DNA of 64,000 nt from Dallia pectoralis (GCA_029465975.1 CM055745.1:5920204-5984203); one strand, 5' to 3'. Positions 13,001 to 28,000 are shown, numbered from the stretch's first letter. The notes: generated by a model not told the origin, from the letters alone. Numbers and translations: made by a program.

Positions 13001-15861
13001 TGAGGTAAGCATTTAGCTAAAATCCACAGGCGACCTCAGAGATTACGCCCACTTGCATTGCTACTGAACACGCGTCCTGTTTTACATCAGACACTCTCAT
13101 CCGTTGAGTGGGACATAGTTGAAGTTATTTTTGTTTTGGACTGTCGTGAGTTTGCCCTCTTAAACCACACGAGTTACCCTTAATCAAAGTAAAAACAAAA
13201 ACCTCATGCCAATCATGTCAAAAGTCATAATGTTTCAGTTTCTCGAAATAGTTTAGCAAACAAGACAAAATCCACAGTTAATTTCCTCCTGCCATTTACA
13301 ATAATTACACGTTTAATTCAGTTAAAACAATTAGATGTTTGTAATACAGACATTTTTCCCAAGTTTTTTTCCTTGGGTGTATTGGTATCCTGTTTCTTGA
13401 ATAAACGTTAACATGCCTAACCAGAGAGCACTGACAGGCTCTAATCCCTGACGGGCTCTAATCCCAGACGGGCTCTAATTCCAGACGGGCTCTAATCCCA
13501 GTCGGGCTCTAATTCCAGACGGGCTCTAATCCCAGTCGGGCTCTAATCCCAGTCGGGCTCTAATTCCAGACAGGCTCTAATCCCAGACGGGCTCTAATCC
13601 CAGACGGGCTCTAATCCCAGACGGGCTCTAATCCCAGACGGGCTCTAATCCCAGACGGGCTCTAATTCCAGTCGGGCTCTAATTCCAGTCGGGCTCTAAT
13701 CCCAGTCGGGCTCTAATTCCAGACGGGCTCTAATTCCAGACAGGCTCTAATCGCTGACGGGCTCTAATCGCTGACGGGCTCTAATCGCTGACGGGCTCTA
13801 ATCGCTGACGGGCTCTAATCCCAGACAACCTTAATGCCAGACAGGCTCTTATCCCTGACAGATGGCTGCTATATGCTGCAAGCACCTAAATGCACAATCT
13901 ACCCTGCCGCTTGCTCATAAATTCATCCTTTCTTTAATCCTGACCAGTCTACCAGTCATTGCGGCTGAGAAGCATCCCTATAGCATGGTGCTCCTTCCAC
14001 CATATCTCACTGTTGGATTGCATTAGCCAGGTTATGAGCGAAACCTTGTTTTTGCAAGACATTGCTCTTTGCATTCAGGCATATTAGTTTCATTTTGGTC
14101 TCATCAGACCAGAGAATCTTCTTCCTTATGCTGTTGTTCTTTAGTCCTTTGTGTGGCAGGTCATATGTTTTTTTCTAAGGTGTGGCTCCTGTCAAGCTAC
14201 TCACCATAAGGGCCTGATCAATGGACTGCTGCAATAATGTTTGGCCTTCTTGCTGGAAATCCTGAAGTTGTAGTCAGTGAGTTCTTGGTCACCTTCCTGA
14301 CCAAATACTTTTTCCCAGTAATTTACCTTGGCTGGACAGCATGCTCTGGGAGTCTTGGTGATTACAAATTTCTTCCATTTCACAATGATTGGTCCGTCCC
14401 AGTGTGCTTTTTAAACAAGTGTCAGAGGTCTTCGAAAAGTTTCTTGGACTTTGAATTGCACTGTGATTTGTGGGTCCTTAAATACACACAAATACGTTGA
14501 ATTTGCCAGAGGTTGTTTCTGGACAGGCTGGGTACTATGGTTTCTTTCTCTCTCTGTTGAATTGAAACTGACAACTGTTATTAGCATATTAAAATGTGCT
14601 TTCAATCTCTGGTCAGCTCTTCTGAGCTTTCTGAGATGACCAATGTCATAAACTGATTTGGTGAAGAGTTAAATTGTTTGTTGTTGCTAGGTGAGTTTAT
14701 TCTGCCTATCCACATTTTGTTATTATTATTATAATAATGAATGTAAGTCTGCAAGATAATGAGGAGTCAAAGTATTCAAAATCAATTTTGAAAGTGTATG
14801 AAGGATTGTTGCATTCTGCTTTCACTCCCATTGCCTCGCTGCCTCCTAACTCCACAGCCTTGCTTCTGGGCAGGCGAACTGCTTAAGCCTGTTTTATGCT
14901 TCTGCGTCGAATCGACGGCGTACCCTCGCAGATCCCTCTGCGTTGACGCGAACCCCTCTCCGACCCCTACGCCGTAGCTCGACGTGCACCTCCAAAAAAT
15001 TGTAACTACGCGTCGAGGCGACGCAGACCACAAGGGCTGTGATTGGTCAGATTATACATCTGGCGGTGAAATGCAACGCAACCCGACGCAGAACCATAAA
15101 ACGGCAACGACGCCGTAGGAGTGACGGCGTAGCTTCGCCGTGGAGTTCACGCAGAAGCATAATGAGTGCTTTACGGAGCCTTACGGACTTCAGCCGGGTC
15201 ACTCCTCTGTTTGTGTGTTCAGTGGATACAGCCTGGGCCCATCTTGCAAAATGAAACCTGTTTGTTTGACTTGCCCCCGGGGGGTGTTTACATTCCCTCA
15301 TCTCTATAGTCTGTCTCTGAAGGGCCTGAAATCTCGCTCCCAGCCCATCCATGACTAGGGAGCGACCCATCCACGGTTCTCCTCTGGAGTGTATGGAGGT
15401 GACAAAAATACTTATCTGGAGGGGAAGGAAAAAACCCTGTGCTGTGGGGGAGGGGCAACCCCTGTGCGAGGAGTGGCAGCTGTCCGGTTGATTGTTTAGT
15501 TAGAAAAGGCTGTTTTTACCTGGCGTACCTTCCTGTCGGAATAAACCAGTAAAACGTCAACCCGGCTAGTGATTGTGTACTGTCCTAGTTCAGGTTTCCG
15601 CCCGTTTCTCTACAGAAAACACTATTGTGTCTGTGCACTATTCCTGTTAACGACAGGCCATTCTTTCCCCCAGAAAAGGCTCTCGTATCCCGGACCCTCT
15701 GTGACTTTACTAAATTGAGGCGGTGTATTCCCAGGCCAGGAAACAATGGGCCTTATTCTTCTAGTCCTCATTCCAGAGGCGCAAGTATAACATAGAGAGG
15801 GCTTGTGTGTGTGCGTGTGTGTGTGTGGGTGTGTGTGTGTGACACTGTGTGTGTGTGTGAC

Positions 15862-15903
<42 letters not shown>

Positions 15904-16032
15904 TGCGCGCGCGTGCGTGCGTGCGCGCGTGTGTGCGTGCGTGGGTGTGTCTGTGTGGGTGTGTGTGGGTGTGTGGGGTTGTGGTGTGTGTGTGTGTGAC
16001 AGTGTGTGTGTGTGTGTGTGTGTGCGTGTGAC

Positions 16033-16075
<43 letters not shown>

Positions 16076-19000
16076 GACACCGTGTGTGTGTGTGTGTGTG
16101 TGTGCGTGTGACACCGTGTGTGTGTGTGTGCGGAGGGGAGTTAGTTATCCAGGCCTGATAGGACATGGATGTATTCAGAGTGACTGCAGGATTAAGCAAG
16201 CCTCCAGCAGGGTCGACAACGAAACAGAACGTAAAAAACAATACCCCATTGTATCAGTCCGTGTGAAGATTAAAAAAAGCGAGCGGCCACGCTCCTAATT
16301 TGTTTAGCTTGGGTGGGTAAATTGAGGACATTTGTTGTGGTTGTGGTGGACGTCTTGTCACTTTGTCAAATGTGAAGCGGACCAAGGAGCGAACTGAAAT
16401 CAAAGACACATGCCGCCGTTCACCCACAGGGGAAACGAAGGGCCGTTTTCTCACTGTCATTACCGATTGGTATCAACCCCTGATGGACGCCCTGTTCTGA
16501 TTGGCTGTCGGGGGTCTGCAGCTGGCCTGCGAGGCACTGGAGCGTACGCCGGGCTAAAATGGGAGATTAGGGAAGGAAGAAGTTGTACCTAATTGCCTCC
16601 GCAGAATGTGGCTCCAGGGAGCAAAGACAGCTGCTATTTAAACCAGGCTCGTGGGCAGGAAAACATCTTTATATACACTAGCACTTTTAGGTATTTGAAG
16701 GGAATGTTTTGGAGCTGGTGTTCATTCTAAATCCGATCTAAAGACCACTCGCACATTTCTTTTGTCAACACATTGCATACTCCAAGTAAAGTTAAGCCTG
16801 TAAATTGGTAAAAAAAAAAAATGGCAACCAATTTCTTCTAACAAGCGCTATGTAGACTATAGGATAAGTCTCCAGTTAGCTTGGTGTGGTCCATATTGTG
16901 TGAATACCAGGCTCTCGCCACTCACCTCAACCTGTTCCCGTCCTCAGGAGCAGAGCAGGTTCTTCTGTTGGCCCGACGGACTGACCTCAGAAGGATATCC
17001 CTGGACCTGCCCGACTTCACTGACATCGTTCTGCAAGTGCACGACATCCGTCACGCCATCGCCATCGACTACGACCCGGTGGACGGATACGTGTACTGGA
17101 CAGACGACGACGTCAAAGCCATCCGTCGCTCTCGCATTGACGGCACCGAGGCCCAAACCCTGGTCACAGAAGAGATCAACCACCCCGATGGCATCGCTGT
17201 GGACTGGGTGGCCCGGAACCTATACTGGACGGACACTGGTACCGACCGCATCGAGGTGACTCGGCTGAATGGTTCCTCGCGACGGATTCTGATCAAAGAA
17301 AACCTGGATGAACCCAGGGCTATTGTGCTGGACCCTGTCAATGGGTACGGTTGTCTGTTTCTAGAATATTCTGATTTGGTTTTAAACTTTGACAGTTACC
17401 CTGTGTCAACGTGTTCCCGGGACAAAAACATCTGTGAATGTGTTTCTCCGTCATCCGTCTGTGCTCTCCAAAACATCTGCTGAACGATTCCTGTTTGAAA
17501 TGATTTCAGCGTTCCTGTCTGTTCCCAACCGTCCTCACAGGTACATGTACTGGACCGACTGGGGGGAGAAGCCCAAAATAGAGCGAGCGAACCTTGACGG
17601 AACTGAGCGGGTTGTGCTGCTAAACACCTCCCTGGGTTGGCCTAACGGTTTAGCCATTGACCATGACGCTGGGAAACTCTACTGGGGTGACGCCAAGACA
17701 GACAAAATTGAGGTACGTCATTGTGTGTGGAGGCACGCCATTGTGTGTTGAGGTACGTCATTGTGTGTTGAGGTACGTCATTGTGTGTTAAGGTACGTCG
17801 TTGTGTGTTGAGGTACGTTGTTGTGTGTTGAGGCACGCCATTGTGTGTTGAGGTACGCCATTGTGTGTTGAGGTACGTCATTGTGTGTTGAGGTACGTCA
17901 TTGTGTGTTGAGGTACGTCATTGTGTGTTGAGGTACGTCATTGTGTGTTGAGGTACGTCATTGTGTGTTGAGGTACGTCATTGTGTGTTGAGGTACTTCA
18001 CTGTGTGTTGAGGTACTTCACTGTGTGTTGAGGTACTTCACTGTGTGTTGAGGTACTTCATTGTGTGTTGAGGTACTTCACTGTGTGTAAAGGTACGTCA
18101 CTGTGTGTTGAGGTACTTCACTGTGTGTTAAGGTACTTCACTGTGTGTTGAGGTACTTCACTGTGTGTTAAAGTACTTCATTGTGTGTTGAGGTACTTCA
18201 CTGTGTGTTAAGGTACTTCATTGTGTGTTGAGGTACGTCGTAGTGTGTTGAGGTGCGTCATTGCGTGTTGAGGTACGTCGTTGCGTGTTGAGGTACATCA
18301 TTGCGTGTTAAGGTACGTTGTTGCGTGTTGAGGTACGTCATTGCCTGTTGAGGTATGTCATTGTGTGTTGAGGTACGTCATTGGACCATCTGTGTGTTCA
18401 GGTCCTAAGTACAACAATTCTGTGAGTACGTTTGATTTATTTTAAGACTAGGACCTAAAATAATGGCGACTTTTCTTCGCGTCATCCAGCAGTGTTGCCA
18501 GAATTCTTACATTCCTCGACTTTGTGGCTGGTGTAGAGGGAGTTGTTTATTTGGTCTGCAGTCTGGCTTATATAGCCCAGAGACCTCCCCCTTCCCCTCC
18601 CCGACCTCGCCACACTATGTGTAGACCAGATGGAGGTGAAGCAGAAACCAAGCGGGAGTGTGACGTAGAGCGTTCCTTCTTTGAGGACGATTTCGGGACA
18701 CCGCGACCACACCTCTCACAGCTCGGCACGCTTGACCAATGTGCTGACTGACAGAGGATGTCCCGCGTCCATGTGATCTGCTCTGACCCCGGGCCCCACA
18801 ATGGCTAGCACGGAAATGTGCTGGGCCGGCCCTCTAAGAGGTGCACCAGATGCACACTACGGTGACAGCCCCGCTTCCAGAGGCTCCCAGCAGCTGCCAA
18901 GTGTTTTCTGTTCTGCTCTTTTCACACGGGTTCTTCTGCGTCGCCTAATGGAGGCCCGGACCATTCTCCCACAGACCCACTTAGCCGCTAAAAGGAACAG

Positions 19001-22000
19001 AAGTTCTTGAAGTGCTAATAAGGAAAAATCCAGGCGCTCCGCAGACACCAGCAATGTGTCTTTTTCCGGCGTGGGGGAGGGTGAGGGGGTAGGCATTCAT
19101 GAAAGTTTCTGAACATAAAATAGAGCGTTTCAGTTTCGAGTTCCACCCTCACCTGTGCGTGGTTTCACACGATCGCCTTTCCCTTACGGTGAATCTATCG
19201 GCATGCTTAGTAGTTCTCGTTTAACTATTAAACAACTGTATTACAACAACATTAGGTCTTGAATGAAATGTTTTCTAAAGTGCCTTCTGGCATTTGGAAT
19301 GTGTCCCTTCACTGCCTGAATGCTTCTAAATAGGGGTCTGGAGGTTTTTCGCCCTCCTCCCAGTCTCTCTTTCTCTCCCCCTTTTTCTCTTTCTCTGTGC
19401 TGGTGACAGGGTCTGTCTGAAAAGATTTTTCCCCCCTTTCTTTCTGTTGCAAAAGTGAATTGCCTTTGGGCCTGGAGACGTGCCCATTGTTGGCGTTTCA
19501 TGTGCGTGAGCGGATCGAGCGGATGGATCTTTAGTGTTCCGAATGTTTGTCATCTTCACATGTGGCGGAGCTTTTATGTGCCGGTAGTTGTGACTCTGGC
19601 ACAATTAATATTACCGTTCACAAGTTCGGTGGTCCCTTGGAAATGTTCTTGTGTAAAATATTATATTAACTGATTATAAAAAAAGAAAAATGGATCTGAA
19701 ATACTGTGCACACATTGTTAATTTGGTACCTGACTATTGTAGATGGAAAAAAGCTTGGTTGTAGCTTCAAATGATTACGGCGCCGTTATGGGAGCAGCTT
19801 TAGCATTTGGTACGTATAAGAAGAGCCTATCCAACATGTAGGAGGTGCTTTAGGAAGCGTAGGGGGAAATCTATTCAGATTACCTCCACAAGTTGACATC
19901 TAATATGCCAAAGGTCTGCATGGCTGTAATTGCTGCAACTGGAGGATTTGCTGACAAAGCAAAGTTTGAAGGACACAGTTATTATTGAAAATATTTTTTA
20001 TTTTATTTCTAACATGTCAATGATTATAGTTATAATCGATTTTGCTATATTTTATATTATAACTAATTTAATGTATTCTGTACGTTAATTTCTGTGTTCG
20101 GTAAGTTCGTTTCAGTAAGTTCAGTGCCCCTAAGCTTTACACTAAAGGACTGTGCTTCGGAAGTCTCAGGAGCAACTGTACATGTTCGGCGAAAAGGTGT
20201 TTTTCACATGTTTATTGTTGTTTACAACTGTTGTTTACAACAATTATTTTCCATTTTTTATTATCATTTGTGCAGGGATAACTTCATAATATCTCCATTA
20301 ATATATTTGGCCGAACTTTACTGATCAGTTCCCAAGGTTCTTCCTTTCACGTTCAAAATGTTAATGTGAGTCCACTGCCCCCGTTTCTCAGAAATTTTCT
20401 GCTGAAAGCCCGATGTTGAATACGTTCCAAGAACCCCTCCTCTTTGGTCCCTGGACCGGCACGTCTGACAGAAGGCTAAATTATTGGCACTCAGATTGGT
20501 CGTTCTTCACTTAAACAGTGAGGGAATTGTGGTCTTTTATTTGGGTCTCTCGCCGTGTGTTTTCACCTCTTCCAGAGGAATCTGACTCCCCCGGCAACCC
20601 CCCCCCCTCGGTAAAGCGCCTCTTATGTTGCCGCCCACCCCCCTTTTCTCGCCCCAACACTGGTGAGGTCCGGAGGATAACTCATGTGACTGATGTGCTA
20701 TTCCTTTATGTCCAACATCCCGCCTTGTTGTACAATTATGCAGATTATTCTCGTGCGGCGCATTTAGTCGCTCATCGTTGCCGTGTGTTTTCAGTCGGGT
20801 TCCATATGGTCCTTTTAAGACATGGAAGGACAAGAACACGGAACTTTGACAGACTTTCCTTCACGAAATAAGAGGGGAAGGAAAAATATGAACCTCCCAG
20901 AAACAAAGCGTTGGTTGTAAGAAGCTCTCCGAACCCTGAAGACCTCCCATGATCTCAAGACCTGAACCCAATACTTAACACCAGAGAAGAGCAACGTTTG
21001 CATTTTCCGTCTGTTGTTTAGCCAGATAACAGATCCTTAGTTGAAGCGTCGATCTGGGAGCGATGGTTGCAGTTTACTGTCCTTGGGACAGATCCACAGG
21101 ATTTTTCCCGGCTGCGGGAAGGGAACCAGCTTTTTAATATAGTGGCCGAATACACCTCTGCACTTGGATAATCTAAACTGATTCAATGTTTGAAAAGAAC
21201 ACTATCATCTACTCCCAATCAATAATTCTTACATAAACAAATATGATTGCATGAAAATAATAGATGATCAAATGCCTGTTCTTGATGAATACGCAACTGC
21301 GCGTGTGAAGTGTTCTGTGTTTCGCGAAATCAGCGCGCAAACAACCAGTACTTAAGAGCGTCTGGTTACTCGTTGTTGTCCCAAATGGTACTTCACAGCC
21401 AGAGCTGTTTCCCCATGACAATAAAAGGCCTCGCTCTGAAAGAAGGTCTTTATTTCGGCCCGAGAGATCCGCGCCTGACCAGCTGAAGACCCTGGTGCTG
21501 TCGGATGCTGGCTGGAACCCCTCTCGTCTGAAAGGGATCAATAATGTTTTCTTTTAAGCGTCGCTCGGATGGCCCCGCCACATTGTTGCCGTTGTGAGCC
21601 GTGAAACTTGATTTGTGCTGGATTTTCCAACAAGGGGCCACTCTTTAAAACATTGGCCATGCTAATGACAGCTTTAGACTCTCAGTGCATATGGCCCTGT
21701 CCAAGGCTCCTCACACGGAGGATGCTGATGGGGACAGAGGCAGTGTGTCGGAGGCAGTGTGTCGGAGGCAGTGTGTCGGAGGCAGTGTGTCGGAGGCAGT
21801 GTGTCGGAGGCAGTGTGTCGGAGGCAGTGTGTCGGAGGCAGTGTGTCGGAGGCAGTGTGTCGGAGGCAGTGTGTCGGAGGCAGTGTGTCGGAGGAAGTGT
21901 GTCGGAGGCAGTGTGTCGGAGGCAGTGTGTCGGAGGCAGTGTGTCGGAGGCAGAGTGTCAGAGGCAGAGTGTCAGAGGCAGAGTGTCAGAGGCAGAGTGT

Positions 22001-25000
22001 CAGAGGCAGAGTGTCAGAGGCAGAGTGTCAGAGGCAGAGTGTCAGAGGCAGAGTGTCAGAGTGTCAGTGTGTCAGAGTGTCAGTGTGTCAGAGTGTCAGT
22101 GTGTCAGAGTGTCAGTGTGTCAGTGTGTCAGTGTGTCAGAGTGTCAGTGTGTCAGAGTGTCAGTGTGTCAGTGTGTCAGTGTGTCAGAGTGTCAGAGTGT
22201 CAGAGGCAAAGTGTCAGAGGCAGAGTGTCAAAGAGGCAGAGTGTCAGAGGCAGTGTGTCAGAGGCAGTGTGTCAGAGGCAGTGTGTCAGAGGCAGTGTGT
22301 CAGAGGCAGTGTGTCAGAGGCAGAGTGTCAGAGGCAGAGTGTCAGAGTGTCAGAGGCAGTGTGTCAGAGGCAGTGTGTCAGAGGCAGAGTGTCAGAGGCA
22401 GAGTGTCAGAGGCAGAGTGTCAGAGGCAGAGTGTCAGAGGCATTCAGTCTTAGTCATATAGCACTCAACACAGACTCACCATGACACCGCTACACAAAAT
22501 CCCCACGTTAATTCCTCTCCAAACACACTATCAGCAAACTCAAACCATCTCGACATGAGTCAACGTCTTGTTTAGAAGTTCCACAACTCCTCAGTCCGTT
22601 TACTGCACAGACTCCACATCATAGCCTGTTGGATGTTTTCTTCCAATAACGGATAGGGCTTGTGGAAAAAGAAGGTTTCTCTAGGCTAGGTTTGTCGCCA
22701 GATCCGTTGTTTGGGGCTTTGTTAAATCTTTGAACTGTCTCTAAGCCTTCGGTCCTCCGTCACAGCCAGCGGTACTTCATCTTCAACACACCCATTTCAT
22801 CAACTGCCTCATAGTAGAGGTTAATGCTTGCTTTTCTGCAGTACTGCATGTCTGTAAACAAAGAAAATCTACGATGAACATAACTTCAAGATGTTTACTT
22901 CTCTTTCTTTGACCGATGATTAAAAAACTAAATATACAGTACAATGTTGCAAACAAGTCGAGGCTAAGCCTTATTCCATTCTGCCAATTGGCCAATGTTC
23001 TAGTGTTTGTGATGTTTAACTGTGATGTGTTTTGGCCACCCTTGAGATTCAGTGACGATGTCCAGGATCTGGCCACTAACCTAGGAGCTGAACGCTGTCA
23101 GTATTGTCACCTGTAGAAATATAGATGACCTGAAAAGAGATTACCGAAATTAATAAAAACATTAATAATATATAGAATTTGAGAATATTATTTTAACATC
23201 GTAGCGCGGTATGATCATCAAATAAACAGGTAATGTGTGTTTTTTAGCAGCCCTGCCTCTTTAAAAGCCCCATAGAAACTTTACTTGTCTGAGTAACCAA
23301 GCTGTAATTGCCTGGGAACAACAGTTTGTTGCTGTTTTGGCCGTACACAGTCATGTATTAAACTGCCGTATGCCAGAGCACTGTGGAAGGTTACAACGTG
23401 AGAAGACAATATAAAAGACACCTGACTTTTGTAATATTTTCCGCTCGATCCACCAGTTTTCTGCCGCCCAACTAGTCACTCACCGTAGGTATTCATCATG
23501 ATCCGGACCTTATTGAAAAGCGCATCTCAAGGAATCTAAAACGCTCTAATGGAAACTAGAGGACTGTTTAGTCAACTAGAGGACTGACTAGTCAACTAGA
23601 GGACTGTTTAGTCAACTAGAGGACTGACTAGTCAACTAGAGGACTGACTAGTCAACTAGAGGACTGACTAGTCAACTAGAGGACTGTTTAGTCAACTAGA
23701 GGACTGACTAGTCAACTAGAGGACTGACTAGTCAACTAGAGGACTGTTTAGTCAACTAGAGGACTGACTAGTCAACTAGAGGACTGACTAGTTAACTAGA
23801 GGACTGTTTAGTCAACTAGAGGACTGACTAGTCAACTAGAGGACTGTTTAGTCAACTAGAGGACTGTTTAGTCAACTAGAGGACTGACTAGTCAACTAGA
23901 GGACTGACTAGTCAACTAGAGGACTGACTAGTCAACTAGAGGACTGACTAGTCAACTAGAGGACTGTTTAGTCAACTAGAGGACTGTTTAGTCAACTAGA
24001 GGACTGTTTAGTCAACTAGAGGACTGACTAGTCAACTAGAGGACTGACTAGTCAACTAGAGGACTGTTTAGTCAACTAGAGGACTGACTAGTCAACTAGA
24101 GGACTGACTAGTCAACTAGAGGACTGACTAGTCAACTAGAGGACTGTTTAGTCAACTAGAGGACTGACTAGTCAACTAGAGGACTGACTAGTCAACTAGA
24201 GGACTGTTTAGTCAACTAGAGGACTGACTAGTCAACTAGAGGGGAGAGAGGCAGCCCCAGGCTCCCTTATCTCAGCCCCCTTATCCCAGCTCCCTTATCC
24301 CAGCTCCCTTATCCCAGCTCCCTTATCCCAGCTCCTTATTATCCCAGCTCCCTTATCTCAGCTCCCTTATCTCAGCTCCCTTATCCCAGCTCCCTTATCC
24401 CAGCTCCCTTATCCCAGCTCCTTATTATCCCAGCTCCCTTATCCCAGCTCCCTTATCCCAGCTCCCTTATCCCAGCTCCCTTATCCCAGCTCCCTTATCC
24501 CAGCTCCCTTATCCCAGCTCCCTTATCCCAGGCCCCCTTATCCCAGCTCCCTTATCCCAGCTCCCTTATCCCAGCCCCCTTATCCCAGCTCCCTTATCCC
24601 AGCTCCCTTATCCCAGCTCCCTTATCCCAGCTCCCTTATCCCAGCTCCGTTATCCCAGGCCCCCTTATCCCAGCTCCCTTATCCCAGCTCCCTTATCCCA
24701 GCTCCCTTATCCCAGCTCCCTTATCCCAGCTCCCTTATCCCAGCTCCCTTATCCCAGCTCCCTTATCCCAGCTCCCTTATCCCAGCTCCCTTATCCCAGC
24801 TCCCTTATCCCAGCTCCCTTATCCCAGCTCCCTTATCCCAGCTCCCTTATCCCAGCTCCCTGTCCCAGGCTGCAGCTCAGCTCCACATGACAATCTGTCT
24901 AATTTCCAGAGGGATGTGTGCTGCTGTCCAACATCTGCCGGGGTGGCTCCTGTTCTGGCTTTGTTTGCGGCTTATTAACATGGCTGTGCCGTGGCTACCC

Positions 25001-28000
25001 TGCTGTCCACAGTGGCGTTGTGGTGGGGAGTCCCCAGCAGATGTTGACTTGTCGGTTTGCAATGTGTCCCACATGTGTCCTAAAGGCCACCCATTGTGTC
25101 GGAGCTCACAGGCAACGACGCCCGAGTTGTGTTTCAGCGACGATCACATCTAGCCAACTCGGACCGCTCTGTCTCAACTCGGCTCTGGCAAACGAGTGCG
25201 AGGGTCATTCCTAGTAACGCTTGCGTCCGAGAAAACCGCAATCGGCGAGTTTGTTTTCTCTGTCACTCAGGTGTGATCAACAGTTTGGCTCAGCAATTCA
25301 TTGGCCTTCGACGATTGGTTCGGCGTCTCGTTTATTCTACACTGTTATCTGGAAGCGTTTATGGATAATCAACCCGAATGAGGCCCTGAGCTGTTCTTAG
25401 CCGAGTGTGTTTTCTCATTCCTCCAAGATCGGCGGGGTTGTAGTTGCGTGTGAAAGCAGCACTGCCATGTAAATGTAATTAGCTTTTGGCCGAGCTGGAC
25501 CTGCCGTTGGCAGAGCCGGTAAGAGAATACATGGTTGTTTATAGACTGTGCGTGAGATTTATTATGAGTGATGCTCTCCAGACACCAGTTCGGCACAGAG
25601 GCCTCGGCTATATTTCCTGGAGAAGTGCAGAGATCCGGGGGAGATGGAGATCCATGGATCAAGACTTATTATGTTCACTTACAGCAAGACAGCTAGACAG
25701 TCTCTGGTTCTGGTTCTCTCTGTCTGGGTATGTTCCTGTTTGCCCCGTATGTTTATTTGAATTTGGGCAGTGTGTGTATATGTGTGGATATGCTGTTAAG
25801 AACTAATGTTAAATAAAACAACACTTAACAATTGTCTGTAATGGAAGGTACAGCACTTCAGTCTGTGGTGGAAATGTTTCCTTCTGCCAGGAAATGACTA
25901 ATTTACTGTCGAAGCTCTGTATTTACAACAAAGTGAAACATTTCTAGCAATAGGCCACACATTAGAACGCGTGATCTTTCGGGCTGAACTTTTACTTTAA
26001 CTTCTGTTACTGTAATTTCTGAGTGAAACTGTTTTCCAAAGGTTATGAGTTTCAGAGAAAGACCATTCTAGCCCAATTATGGGACATAAACTTAAATTGC
26101 GGGGAGGATTATTCTGTTTAGTTATTTAGTAAACGGGATGCTGCGACTACGCTATTTAGATTTGGTCTGTGAAAAATAACATCCACACAGGATGTCGGAT
26201 CAACCAAGGGAATCATGTTTACGTTAAATATTTCGGGATAGTGTTGACACAGACCGTGTGTTAAAACTGTACATTGTTGAACAATCCCAACCGGCGTGTA
26301 TCACTTGGCATGTGGGGTGAACTCGACTGAATGTTTTCTCAGAATATAGCATTTCTCCTCCTTTCCTGCGTATTTCCTGTGGAGGTGGTTGGCTTTCAGG
26401 AGGGGGAGAACGTAAAGTGAGGGGGGGGGGACTTAAATGGGGGTTGGGGAAAAAAAGAGGAGTGGAACATTTTAGACGGAGGGTGTTTGGAGGGGGAAAA
26501 GAAATGCAGTATGGACATTCTGTTAAAATGAAGGCAGCGCTGTTCTTGGCCTTACGCAGAGAGCCACAGATAAAAAGATAATACCATTTGTTGCAGTCGG
26601 GCCTTTTAGAAGAACCGGCCAAACCTCAAGCGAAGCCCTATAATATTTCAAAGCCAAACGCTGAATAGGGAGGTTGTTTCGTGTGAAGCAGCCTGGAGGA
26701 GGGGGCTGTTTTTCACAAGTGGGGTAATTGATAAAGTCTGTCAGGTAAACGGGGCGGCATGGAGATTCAATTTATCCACTTCTCCTGGACTTGTTCAGGT
26801 GATAACGTAATCGTTTGTAGATCTCTGAGCCAACATACTATATATCCATATAAATATCCATATAAATATCCATATATCCATATATATATATCCATGGGCA
26901 GACATAAACACAGCAAGAACCAAGTGTCGGTCATAAATTAGTCGTGCTCCTCCTCCGAAAGAATAGCTCTGAGCCGCTAGTGAAGATGGGTGGTGGTGGG
27001 GGGTTGGTCCTCCGTCACACTGCCCTGGATGGGTGGGGGTTGGTCCTCCGTCACACTGCCCTGGATGGGTGGATGGGTGGGGGGTTGGTCCTCCGTCACA
27101 CTGCCCTGGATGGGTGGGTGGGGGTTGGTCCTCCATCACACTGCCCTGGATGGGTGGGTGGGGGTTGGTCCTCCGTCACACTGCCCTGGATGGATGGTGG
27201 GTTGGTCCTCCGTCACACTGCCCTGGATGGGTGGGTGGGGGTTGGTCCTCCATCACACTGCCCTGGATGGGTGGGTGGGGGTTGGTCCTCCGTCACACTG
27301 CCCTGGATGGGTGGGTGGGGGTTGGTCCTCCGTCACACTGCCCTGGATGGGTGGGTGGGGGTTGGTCCTCCGTCACACTGCCCTGGGTGGGTGGGGTGTT
27401 GGTCCTCCGTCACACTGCCCTGGATGGGTGGGTGGTGGGTTGGTCCTCCGTCACACTGCCCTAGATGGGTGGGTGGGTGGGGGTTGGTCCTCCGTCACAC
27501 TGCCCTGGATGGGTGGGGGTGGGGGGTTGGTCCTCCGTCACACTGCCCTGGATGGGTGGATGGGTGGGGGTTGGTCCTCCATCACACTGCCCTGGATGGA
27601 TGGTGGGTTGGTCCTCCGTCACACTGCCCTGGATGGGTGGGTGGGGGTTGGTCCTCCGTCACACTGCCCTGGATGGGTGGGTGGGGGTTGGGTCACACTG
27701 CCCTGGATGGGTGGGGTGGGGGTTGGTCCTCCGTCACACTGCCCTGGATGGGTGGATGGGTGGGGGTTGGTCCTCCGTCACACTGCCCTGGATGGGTGGG
27801 TGGGGGTTGGTCCTCCGTCACACTGCCCTGGATGGGTGGGTGGGGGTTGGGGATGGGTGGGTGGGGGTTGGTCCTCCGTCACACTGCCCTAGATGGGTGG
27901 GTGGGGGGTTGGTCCTCCGTCACACTGCCCTGGATGGGTGGATGGGTGGGGGTTGGTCCTCCGTCACACTGCCCTGGATGGGTGGGTGGGGGGTTGGTCC

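Larger units (their letters stand above)
12643..16947 (+). other. Intron 5: donor array, minisatellite, Tc1 relic, MITE, GT repeat
   Basis: The donor ladder occupies up to 12900. 12901-13425 is unique and AT-rich with nothing recognised. Then come a 17-bp array (13433-13830), a Tc1-type relic (13920-14520), unique DNA, a 269-bp inverted-repeat element (14894-15162), unique DNA, a GT block (15800-16132) and about 800 bp of unique DNA before exon 6. Confidence 0.85.

Noticed and set aside
21608..22484. Three overlapping 240-280 codon frames
   Set aside because: All three reading frames of the 14-bp array are open, which excludes coding selection.
23553..24864. Regular arrays resembling CRISPR
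   Set aside because: Units are contiguous without unique spacers, and the context is a vertebrate intron.
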